Shown here in pieces: positions 10,512-19,740 of a DNA stretch of 64,000 bases. The notes beneath the pieces were generated by a model, which worked only from the letters and a program-made list of their open reading frames with translations, was not told the DNA's origin and did no database searches. The stretch's first letter is position 1, and the number at the start of each line of letters is the position of its first letter. Location: positions 2,848,513 through 2,912,512 of the forward strand of contig CM041199.1 in the NCBI GenBank assembly GCA_023078555.1. The letters are read 5' to 3'. The translations under genes and the position numbers were made by a program. This DNA comes from Ulva prolifera (lineage: Eukaryota > Chlorophyta > Ulvophyceae > Ulvales > Ulvaceae).

Positions 10512-13405
10512 ATGAGTGGATGGGATTTGAACAGCCCCTTGTCGATTGTTTGCGTGACAATCGTAGGCGCTGATAAAAGTAACGGAATAGACATCGCGAT
10601 CAATCAGAGTAAGTTTGCATGTTGCGCGGACCTCCAAAGCTCGCGCGTTGCCTTACAGCAGTTTGAGGCAAAGTACAGCCCAGTGTTTGAGAACGCTGTT
10701 AGAACTTTATTTCCAGAACAGAAGGCTGTCAAATTCGCCGTTGGTGAGGAACGGGTCTTGATCGAAGAGGTTTTCGCGGATTCCATCCTCATGGCGGTGT
10801 CACACGAGGTAGTCAACAACAGGGACTCGGGCACGCACATGCAGAAACGACCAGATTTCCGCAAGTTTCACCTTGCGAAACAGAAGGATTCCGGGACCGT
10901 ACAGCTTCAGTTGCTTGGAGAGGGCGAGACGCTGGACGACCAGCAGTCCAAACGACGTCGGGGCTGTGGAAGGACCGACCAGTTCATTCAAGTACGCCAC
11001 AGAGCTGCGCAGTCTGCGACAGCTCAATGTTATCATCTGTAACCCACTAATGCATGTATATTGACAGTACGGCCCACGTTAACTGATGTCGTCTCCATCG
11101 TGGCGTTAGATGTGTAAGTGTCAACACTGTCGAATGCAGGTCGGAGCTGCCATCAAGCACCTACGCGGAAACGGCGCCGGCAACTGGACACCAAACCTAC
11201 TGAAGAGTGCGAGGCGACTCGCCGGCCGCGTCGTGACTCCAGTCAACATAGTCACCGGGCAATACCTGCCGTTCTCTGGAGCGAGTCTCTCCGCGGCCAG
11301 CAAAGTTTTAGCCGCCATTAAGCTGCCGAAAGGCAAAGCCGATCCTGAGGTGTGACTGTCTTACAATGTCGCGAGTATGCGAACATTCGGAGTTAGCCCG
11401 TGAGCATGAGCCTAATCGAATGTACATATACATATGCTGTGCACCACAGGCGTGGCAGGTAGAGGCCGCAACTGATATCAAGCTGCTTGGAGTCATCGCA
11501 GATCATCAATCCAACATGTACAGACAAATTGTCGTAGCGCAATCCGCGAGACTCGCTGTTCCTGGCAAGACAGGGCCAGAACATGACAAAAAGGTGAAAA
11601 ACTTCTTGCTCAAACCATGGCAGGACGGAATTAGCGAACACAGAGAGGTGAGTGCATTGCCTACTTGTCTCTTGACAGTCTCCAGCAGGTGGACTTGTGA
11701 TCCCACATTGTACAATACAGGTTATGGAACCACGTCTACTCACCGACTTCCTAGCGTTCTCAGCCACAGCAGATTGGCCACAGAAAGTCCAGGACATCAA
11801 CAAACTATACCAAAAGTATTCAGACACTGCAAATCTATCAAAATATGGCGCAGTGACTGCTCGAATGGTCACAGTCTTGAAACGTGAACTGAAGGACACA
11901 CTCGAGGAGCCGGGGAACAGAGTGGTGTGTGCAACTGATCCAGTATTGTACATGCTCTGCACCTCTTGCAGCCCTGCAGATGAGTATATCATGTAGAGCA
12001 TGGGTGCAGGTGTACAACACGTATGTGGACGCATGGCTCAGCCGACTGGACAGTCTGTTCAAGTCCGCAGTAGACGACTTCCAAGGAGATGCACGGGAGG
12101 TGTATATTGAAGCAGCAGTTTCAGGGAAAAAGGCACGAGGTGGACCGGTCGAAATAAAATTGGCCGATACCCTGAATGAATTATTTTCCGGGCAGGACCA
12201 GCTCGTGAACGGGATGATCAGCCTTGAAGTAAAGAAGGGAGCGTGGCTGGAGGTGGGGCCTGATCCTGACCCTGCCACGACGACCTTTGTGCAGTACCTC
12301 AAGGAGACGGGCATCTCAGACATGTTTGAAAAGGTGCTGGAGGACACGATGACACGGTTCCTGGTATGATTTACACCGTACTGCAGATGAAAATATGTGA
12401 ATATGTCATAGCAAAAATGTTGATGCTACACCAGGCACACCTGCCTGGCCTGCAGGAGAAGCACGCCTTCCGTTGTGGCACTACAGCATCATCTGTAGTT
12501 GCTACAAAACGTCCTCGCCTCAGTGGGCGAGAAAGTCTCGCTAACGGCGACCAGGTAAGCAAAATACCAGCAGTGGAGCCAGAGATACCCCGACCGCCCC
12601 CACATCAGCCACCATCACTCACTGCAGGCTCTGGCATGACTGCTTTTGGCACTGCCGGGCGAGAGACTGTAGGCCTACTGGCAGGCTCTGCGTTTGTAGA
12701 TGATGCTGTGGTGGGAGAAGCAACAGAGCACCACGCCAGCATGCAGTCATCAGACCAGGCACTCACTGCCGACCGGCACCCCGGCGTCGGTAATCCTTCA
12801 GACAGGCCCACGCCACCTCCTCCTGCACACCTCGAGGACGTTCAGGCTGGTGCTCAGCAACACGAGGTATGTCCGAGTGCAGATGCGATGACTGGCAGCA
12901 CAACAGCTAAGAACAAATTGATAGAACAGGTGCCTCTACATGCAACGCTGACCCATGCAGGGCAACCATCAGGAGCAGGGCTTGTGTGTGCCGACAATGG
13001 AGGTCAGACGAGCAGCACTTTCCGCTTTACAGTCTCCACCGACCAACCACAAGAAGGGCAATAAGGACACAAAGAAACGAGTACATCCGAAAGCCAACGA
13101 GAAGAAGCAGAGAAAGGTGAGCATCACACTGTAGGTGGCTGAAGTTCTGAACACTGGGTGTAAATGCGGACATGTCGGCACCTGGAGCTGATGGCGTTGC
13201 AACACGGACTGATATTTTCTCATTGCAGGCGAAGGGCAGCGTAGCTGTGGCAAAGAAAAGAGCCAAGCCGACACTGGACGAGGACAGTGGTGACGAAAAT
13301 GATGAACATCCGGTCCCTCCTTTGCAGCAGGCGACAGTAGAGGGAGGGCCACAGGCGAAGACGAACCCAGGACGCATCAGGAAGCCGAACAGGAAGTACA
13401 GCTGA
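10512..13405 (+). CDS. Second gene of CACTA-I, unknown family (possible TnpA-like accessory protein)
   Basis: Eight exons in consistent phase: 10512-10991, 11140-11349, 11450-11647, 11721-11924, 12010-12363, 12456-12866, 13033-13116 and 13229-13405, about 705 residues. I do not recognise the family. The first 500 residues are mixed and look globular, with helical stretches (WPQKVQDINKLYQKYSD, MVTVLKRELKDTLEE). The region from 12456 is Pro/Ala/Gln-rich and low in complexity. The last two exons are strongly basic (KKGNKDTKKRV, KKRAKP, PGRIRKPNRKYS), which suggests nucleic-acid binding. It sits inside the element, so it most likely serves transposition, perhaps binding the GTTCCGG subterminal repeats as TnpA does in En/Spm. 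Start codon and exon 6-7 boundaries are the least certain. Confidence 0.7.
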
Positions 13406-14667
13406 CTGATAGAGTTATACAGACTAGAGACTGCCGACAACTGAATATTTCTTGTCTGGTGCCACGACCACCGTGGCGGTGCAGTGGTGACCGTAGCCGT
13501 CTGTGCGATCTCCGCCCGGAGAGAGCTATTGTAACAGTTGTTTTCGATGTAATCAAGTATTCCATGCAGCAAATGCCAGCGCAGCGTGGTCTGTACGCGA
13601 TCGCCTGCGTGTCCACAAGCATCGCCGGAACATGCCATACCCCCAAACACTCTAAATCTCTACCCCAGATTGGCTGTTCCGGGCCCGGCGGAACCAAAGA
13701 AGCACGCGAATTAGAGCCCCGGGACGGGTGAAAATAGCAGTATATGTCAGTTATATTGTTTTGTATTGAGTCGCTGCACGGCTGGGCTGGTGGAACGGCG
13801 TCCGCCCCGTGACAACGGACAGCCAACTGATCACACGATCACGGCCACGCCAGGCTGGCAACATACAGAAGTGCACGGAAACACAGCCGCAAACACTCAG
13901 TAGGCAACTTCAATGATTAGCGCGGAGAATGATCGGTCGGCAGACCTTCTCATCACCACGTACAAGCTGCACTACAGCACCGGTGCTCTCGTACACTGAC
14001 ACTCGGTACATCGTATCGATGCTTTGTGAGCAAATCAGGCAAGCCCATGCACCTTCACGCATTTAATTTGGGCCACTGGGCGCGAGTAAGTGTGGACACG
14101 CCTAAATGGTGTGGTGTAGCGCACGATGCGAGTACGACGCATCTCTGCTTCATCCGGGCGCCCGACACGGAACATGCTACCGTTGAGTCACAGCGACACC
14201 GAAACAACACAATTAACCTTAAAGCTAAAACATCGCGTCACGAAAGTCGACCTGTGCCAGTCGGATGACGAGCCCGAGCTGAGACAGGCAGCCTACCCGC
14301 ACCTGGTGCTGGACACCAGCTGGGCTCGGGAAGAACGACAACAAGCGTAAAAACACTCAAAATTCATCCATATGTGCGCCCGTTTTACTCTTCACGGCAG
14401 TGGAGTTCGGCGTGGTATGAAAACTTCGCGACTGGCTTACATGCACACGAGAACACGCGCTTGTAAGCGTCGGTGCGCGCCGCGAAATCATGCGGGCGTG
14501 CAGCATACAACTACAACAACCTCTAACGATGTTCTCACGCCGACACCACTGCAAAGCTACTTTCCCACACTTTGTTTGAGAGTCGCTGAACACGGCATTT
14601 TCCCCCCGGAACAGCTCCCAAAATAGTGTTCCGGAGGCCTGTTCCTGCAAAAGTCATTCTTGTAGTG
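13406..14667. repeat. Right subterminal region of CACTA-I
   Basis: Non-coding. GCCGGAAC, GTTCCGG and related motifs lie at about 13627, 13678-13690 and 14603-14645, mirroring the left end. An open frame at 14026-14268 matches nothing I recognise. Confidence 0.65.
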
Positions 14668-14725
14668 GCACCGCAATGCATGGTTTGAAGCATCGTACAG
14701 CGATGGAGCCGAAAGGCTGTGTGTC

Positions 14726-15099
14726 TGTTGTAATATCTACGCTGCCTATGTATCTGGCGCGAGATATTATGTGATGTACTGTATGCATGCGTAGGTTACG
14801 TATGTACCTGCTGCAGTGGGCATCAGTAATAGTGCACATCTGACGTGTATGCATCACAAGGTACCTGTTAGAGGTTCGTGATGGTATGCATGTATATTGT
14901 AAGCCCACCGCGTGGGTTGTAGGTTTGAGGGCACAGTGATGCTCTGTGCAGTGTTTGATTGTCTAGGACAGTGCGACACAGTGTGGCTGATGCACATGAA
15001 GCATATATATAGTGCGTGCACAGCTATAATATGCATCATCAACAGTCTGTTAGGACAACAGTGTAACGTTATGATCAACTCGTTCACCGGAATACAACA
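14726..15099 (+). repeat. 5' LTR of the copia element
   Basis: 374 bp, TG...CA. It contains a TATA-like CATATATATAG near 15001, a likely promoter core. Nearly identical to the 3' LTR once the nested insertion there is set aside. Confidence 0.95.
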
Positions 15100-15116
15100 G
15101 GTTATGGGCTCATCAT
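15100..15116 (+). other. Primer-binding site, half initiator-Met tRNA type
   Basis: GGTTATGGGCTCATCAT directly follows the LTR. It is complementary to the anticodon-arm part of plant-type initiator tRNA-Met (GGGCCCATAACC region). The three differences are all T for C, which still allow G-U pairing. Copia of Drosophila and Osser of Volvox are known to prime from this internal half-tRNA. Confidence 0.75.
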
Positions 15117-15445
15117 AGCTTGAAGGAAGGAACGAGGCTCCGGAGAAGACAAGATTAGGAAGTGTGAAGGTACTTGGACTCCTTGTCTGAATACGGTGTT
15201 TGGTTCGAGGCCCGCCGTAGCGTATTGACGAATACGCACTTAGATCTCGCCACTTGGTACAGCGCAGTACTCAAGTGACAGGCACGGGCTTCAAGTTTGT
15301 CGTGAGGCAACTTGTATTTGGAATCTAGTCGAGCTAGGCCGGCGTCGATTGGATTTGGGTTACCCGTATTGCTAGAGAAGATTGGACATATGGGTTCATC
15401 TATGGAGATCAAAATGGACAAACTGACATCGACGACTTACTTCAA

Positions 15446-18202
15446 ATGGAAGAACTTGGGTCCAGAAGTATGAGGGCAAAACAGGCTAGGCCTGCTTTTG
15501 AGGAGAATCCTGAATCAGCAAGTGAGGTGCTAGGCTTAGTACATGCTGATGTGATGGGACCGTTTCAGGAACCCAGTATGGGAGGATCGCGATATGTGTT
15601 GGTCGTGTTGGACGATCATTCACGATATGTTGCGGTCAGGTGCTTAGCAACGAAAGCTGAAGTGCCTGAGGCCCTGCTAACCGTTGTTAGGCAGTGGCAG
15701 ACACTGACAGGCAAAAAGATGCGCGCATTGCGCACAGACCGCGGCAGTGAATTCTGCAATAAGACGGTTGATAGTTTTTGCAATGCGAATGGCGTCGGAC
15801 GGCAATACAGTGCCGCTTATACGCCAGAGCAAAACGGACGCGTGGAGCGAGTCAACAGGACGCTTATGGATCGGACGCGTGCTCAACTAATCGACAGTGG
15901 ACTTCCATTCTTTATGTGGGGTGAAGGCATTATGACATCGGCGCGGTTGTACAATATCATATTGGCGATGCGCAGGCAGAAGACACCGCATGAACTCTTC
16001 ACAGGGCGCAAGCCGGATCTAGCTGATCTGCGAGTGTTCGGCTGCAAAGCTTTTCTGCAAAAGCCGGCCCACATGCGAAAGAAGCTGGATGACAGATCGT
16101 ACGTTGGAACGTTTGTTGGCTACGCCATCAACTCCAAGGCGTACCGCATTCTACACAGAGACGACGATGGCGTGCTTAGAATCACGGAATCACGCAACGT
16201 GGCTCTGGATGAGAAGACACGAGGTCCGTTCGCGGCTACTGCTGGCTCCGCGCAACACTCTATCGGCGTGCTTGATGTGTTCGGCAGCATGGGGGAGAAA
16301 AGCAGCGCGACTACTGCAAGTAGTTCGACGACTGCAACAATTGCTCCCGACCAATCACAGCAAGGCAATACGACTGATTCGTTTACAATTGGTGGACTCA
16401 CGTTGGCTGAATTCCAAGCGGGACTCTCTATGAGCGATCGCACGGCAGCTTCTGCTGAATTGTCCTCAGTATTGGGTGAACCAGCTGCTTCGCTTCCTGA
16501 TGAAGCTGATGCGCAAAGGTTTACACCAGTGCTTGTGGCACCGGACGATGCTGACGGGCTGCACATGGGCTCGGTGGTCTGTGCTGATGGTTTACGACGA
16601 TCTTTTCGTACTCAGCGAAACGCGATGTTATTGGCAACGATACAAGAAGATCTAACTGATGATCCACAAACATTGGCTGAAGTACAGAAGCGGCCTGATT
16701 GGCCGCAGTGGCGTGAAGCTATCAATGCGGAGATAACATCTCTACAAGCGCTAGGCTCGTATACGGTAATTGACCGTGAACCAGACATGAATCCTATTCC
16801 AACGAAGTGGGTATTCAAAATAAAGCGCGACGAACAAGGACGCATTGACAAGTACAAAGCCAGATTAGTGGCTAAGGGGTTCAAGCAGTTGGCTGGCCAG
16901 GACTATGATGAAGTCTACGCTCCAGTCAGCAGGCATGCAACTTTCAGATCTCTGCTCACTGAAGCAGTTAAGCATGACTTAGAGATCAGGCATTTGGACG
17001 TTAACAATGCATTCTTAAATGCGAAGTTACTGGAGACTGTGCACTTGGTCCCGCCACAAGGTTTTGGCAAGAAGGGATCCGTGTGGCTGCTCCACAAGGC
17101 AGTCAATGGCCTGAAACAGTCAGGACGAGCCTGGCACCTTCATCTGAAGGAGCGGCTGCATGAAATTGGTCTCACTATCGCTTACAGCGATGAGAGTCTG
17201 TACATTCTGAAAGAAGAATCGAAGATTTCAACAACATATATATTGGTGTACGTGGACGATCTGCTGATCGTTGGACCAAAGGCTAATGTTGATAAGCTTA
17301 CAGCGCTACTTGGAAACATCTTGAAGATAGATGACAGAGGAGATGCGGTTCACTTCCTCGGCATGGAATTACTTCGTGACAGAGTGAAAGGCACTTTGTG
17401 GATTGGGCAACAACAAAATGCTCAAGGCGTTCTGAAGAAGTTCAACATGCAAGATGCAAGGACCAGGAAGACTCCGATGGATGCTAACCTGCCCCTGATG
17501 AAATATGAAGGCCCTACAGATGAAACTGTGATGGACACATACCAAAGTATGGTGGGTTCTCTGCTGTATCTGGCCAACTGCACACGGCCAGATCTATCGC
17601 AGTCAGTTGGAGTTCTGTCTAGATTTATGTCAAATCCTTCGCAAGAGCATTTGGATGCTGCGAAGCAAGTGCTGCGGTACTTGGCTGGCACTGCTGATGT
17701 CGGACTGCTATATACGAAGGCAGGTTCCGAACTGCATGGATACAGTGACGCAGATTATGCTGGTGATTTAGACAAACGAAAATCTACGACTGGATTTGTA
17801 TTCGTAAGATGCGGGGGAGCAGTAGGATGGAGCTCGAAGCTACAGCCCACAGTAGCGCAGTCTACTTGCGAGGCTGAATACATATCGTCCGCTTCAGCTA
17901 TCAAAGAAGCCCTGTGGCTACGTAATTTGTTTGGAGATGTGACTGGCAAAGTGGCCTGCATCACTATCTATGGCGACAACCAGGGAGCAATCAAGCTGCT
18001 TCACCACCCGCACGCGCACCAGCGCACCAAGCACATCGATATTGCGCATCGGTTTGCGCAAGACCGTGTGGAACGGGGGGAGGTAAACATCACCTACATC
18101 CAAACGGATTTGATGGTTGCTGATTGCATGACAAAGGTTGTGCCACTGAAGAAATTTGAAGAAAACAGGCGTGACATGGGATTGGTCAAACGCCTGGGAT
18201 AA
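15446..18202 (+). CDS. Copia pol frame: integrase, reverse transcriptase, RNase H
   Basis: The 918-residue frame starts close to the integrase core. It has the integrase catalytic DVMGPF, RTDRGSEF and the QNGRVERVNRTLMD region, then the copia RT block (KWVFKIKRDEQG, LDVNNAFLNA, YVDDLLIVG). RNase H follows, with GYSDADYAGD, CEAEYISSA and the KHIDIAHRF motif near the end. The order integrase-RT-RNase H is diagnostic for Ty1/copia. The frame lies between the LTRs on the same strand and belongs to a broken element lacking gag and protease. Confidence 0.95.
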   Translation: MEELGSRSMRAKQARPAFEENPESASEVLGLVHADVMGPFQEPSMGGSRYVLVVLDDHSRYVAVRCLATKAEVPEALLTVVRQWQTLTGKKMRALRTDRGSEFCNKTVDSFCNANGVGRQYSAAYTPEQNGRVERVNRTLMDRTRAQLIDSGLPFFMWGEGIMTSARLYNIILAMRRQKTPHELFTGRKPDLADLRVFGCKAFLQKPAHMRKKLDDRSYVGTFVGYAINSKAYRILHRDDDGVLRITESRNVALDEKTRGPFAATAGSAQHSIGVLDVFGSMGEKSSATTASSSTTATIAPDQSQQGNTTDSFTIGGLTLAEFQAGLSMSDRTAASAELSSVLGEPAASLPDEADAQRFTPVLVAPDDADGLHMGSVVCADGLRRSFRTQRNAMLLATIQEDLTDDPQTLAEVQKRPDWPQWREAINAEITSLQALGSYTVIDREPDMNPIPTKWVFKIKRDEQGRIDKYKARLVAKGFKQLAGQDYDEVYAPVSRHATFRSLLTEAVKHDLEIRHLDVNNAFLNAKLLETVHLVPPQGFGKKGSVWLLHKAVNGLKQSGRAWHLHLKERLHEIGLTIAYSDESLYILKEESKISTTYILVYVDDLLIVGPKANVDKLTALLGNILKIDDRGDAVHFLGMELLRDRVKGTLWIGQQQNAQGVLKKFNMQDARTRKTPMDANLPLMKYEGPTDETVMDTYQSMVGSLLYLANCTRPDLSQSVGVLSRFMSNPSQEHLDAAKQVLRYLAGTADVGLLYTKAGSELHGYSDADYAGDLDKRKSTTGFVFVRCGGAVGWSSKLQPTVAQSTCEAEYISSASAIKEALWLRNLFGDVTGKVACITIYGDNQGAIKLLHHPHAHQRTKHIDIAHRFAQDRVERGEVNITYIQTDLMVADCMTKVVPLKKFEENRRDMGLVKRLG

Positions 18203-18232
18203 ACCGACCGCGCTGAGGCTGACAAGGGGGAG

Positions 18233-19296
18233 TGTTGTAATATCTACGCTGCCTATGTATCTGGCGCGAGATATTATGTGCTGTACTGTATGCATGCGCA
18301 GGTTACGTATGTACCTGCTGCAGTGGGCATCAGTACGGCTAGAATGGAAGCTAACCATCGAGAATCCATAGGTTGGGCCAAATGAGTAGCAGAGCAGCCA
18401 GCAGGCGTGCACAGCGCACCCCAAGCCACCACAGAGCAGGGGAGAACTTGTAAACACCGCGTGAAAATTGCGAGGGCACGCCCGATCCGCAGCGATGGCT
18501 GGGGCGGGCGAACAGGGATGTGCAAAACGGGCGCCCAAATTCACAGCACTTTGTAGAGCATGATATGGTGGGCTATAGCTGCCCTTGTAGCACATAGCAG
18601 CAATAGCGTGTTGCTGCATTCTGTTGCGATCGCGGCCGCTGTAGTGCCTCGCTTGACTGTGTGAAAATATTGCTGAGTGATGTGATTGTTGATGTCGGTG
18701 TTACTGTGATCCTTGCACAAGTAGACGAAGCAGCGTCACAGTGGAGAGACAGGAGCAGGTGTGACAGTTTGTCAAAAGGCCGGGCAATTCCGGGCTGCGA
18801 GCACCGAGCTGCTATATGTCTAGTATGTGCTGCCATTCATGCGTGCTGAAAATTCGGGCAGCACACCCATTGCACGCATTTGTGAGTCCACAGGCCATGA
18901 GCATCATAGCACAACCTCAACGTCATCACTGTATGCCTTTAGAATGGGCGAAGCATATACAATGATGTGCATCTGCCCAGGACCGAATTCGCGTGTCGAT
19001 GGTTAGCTTGATTTTTGCCTGAGTAATAGTGCACATCTGACGTGTATGCATCACAAGGTACCTGTTAGAGGTTCGTGATGGTATGCATGTATATTGTAAG
19101 CCCACCGCGTGGGTTGTAGGTTTGAGGGCACAGTGATGCTCTGTGCAGTGTTTGATTGTCTAGGACAGTGCGACACAGTGTGGCTGATGCACATGAAGCA
19201 TATATATAGTGCGTGCACAGCTATAATATGCATCATCAACAGTCTGTTAGGACAACAGTGTAACGTTATGATCAACTCGTTCACCGGAATACAACA
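18233..19296 (+). repeat. 3' LTR of the copia element, split by a DNA transposon
   Basis: The LTR halves are 18233-18335 and 19022-19296 (with a 4-bp duplication at the junctions). They match the 5' LTR at all but about two positions. The split proves that the inserted element at 18336-19021 is younger than the copia insertion. Confidence 0.95.
18336..19021. mobile_element. 686-bp non-autonomous TIR transposon nested in the 3' LTR
   Basis: The empty site is preserved in the 5' LTR, so the borders are clear. Imperfect terminal inverted repeats share an exact core AAGCTAACCATCGA about 14 bp in from each end. The flanking duplication is AGTA (18332-18335 and 19022-19025), or GTA if one terminal A belongs to the element. 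No protein gene was found in it. The superfamily is undecided: 3 bp would fit CACTA or PIF/Harbinger, but the ends are not CACTA. Confidence 0.85.
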
Positions 19297-19301
19297 GTGT
19301 C

Positions 19302-19740
19302 GGTCGCGACGCGGTTTGGTCCTTCACAGTCTGCGCTTCGGTCCTTCACAGTTGCGCTTCGGCTTGAATTCAGCGCTCTCTGCCTCTGGCATGCATAGCC
19401 TTGTGTACTAACTGAGGTAGCTACTCTGGAAAGTTCACTGGTTGATGCTGTATTACATGAACACCACGGACCGGCATAACATGTGGCCGTGGTGCCTTTC
19501 ATTGCGGCATGGTGTCATGGTCACAGCATTTTGACACTCGGCTTACGTCGAGGCCTGTGGTCGACACATGCGTCCGCACGGGCACTGCAGCAGAAAACCT
19601 CCGACGCGCAGTGTGCCAGGACAAAACTGAGGAATAGTTACGTGAATCGGTGCGTGTACGATGATGTTGGACTTCGACGCTGTCAGCCCGGCACAGAATT
19701 GCCTTGTTGCTAGTACTGATACTGCACCCGACCCGCACAG
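19302..19740 (+). promoter_or_regulatory. Upstream region of the F-box/LRR gene
   Basis: About 440 bp between the copia element and the gene start. It holds a short direct repeat (GCGCTTCGGTCCTTCACAG, twice near 19318-19365). No coding frame is convincing. It probably contains the promoter and 5' UTR, which now lie directly beside the retrotransposon. Confidence 0.4.

Larger units (their letters stand above)
2605..14667 (+). mobile_element. Complete 12-kb CACTA (EnSpm-type) DNA transposon, here CACTA-I
   Basis: The left end reads CACTACAAGAATGACTTT at 2605. The right end is its exact 18-bp inverted repeat ending in TAGTG at 14667. A 3-bp direct repeat GCA flanks it (2602-2604 and 14668-14670), the classic CACTA target duplication. 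GTTCCGG/CCGGAAC motifs cluster inside both ends, as expected for subterminal repeats bound by the element's own protein. It carries two genes on the + strand: a TNP2-like transposase (3150-9805) and a second spliced gene (10512-13405). Apart from the Mutator-like insertion in the transposase gene (3665-5105), both genes hold consistent reading phase over all exons, so the element looks recently active. Identification is by structure, not by database search. Confidence 0.95.
14726..19296 (+). mobile_element. Copia-type LTR retrotransposon (fossil, broken, young)
   Basis: The element is bounded by a 5-bp target duplication GTGTC (14721-14725 and 19297-19301). The LTRs are 374 bp, start with TG and end with CA, and differ at about two positions, so the insertion is young. 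A primer site abuts the 5' LTR, and a purine tract (AAGGGGGAG) precedes the 3' LTR. Parts present are integrase, reverse transcriptase and RNase H in one long frame. Gag and protease regions are not seen, so the copy is broken (about one large loss) and could move only with help. The integrase-before-RT order and the primer type put it in Ty1/copia, near Osser-like elements of green algae (inference). Confidence 0.95.
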
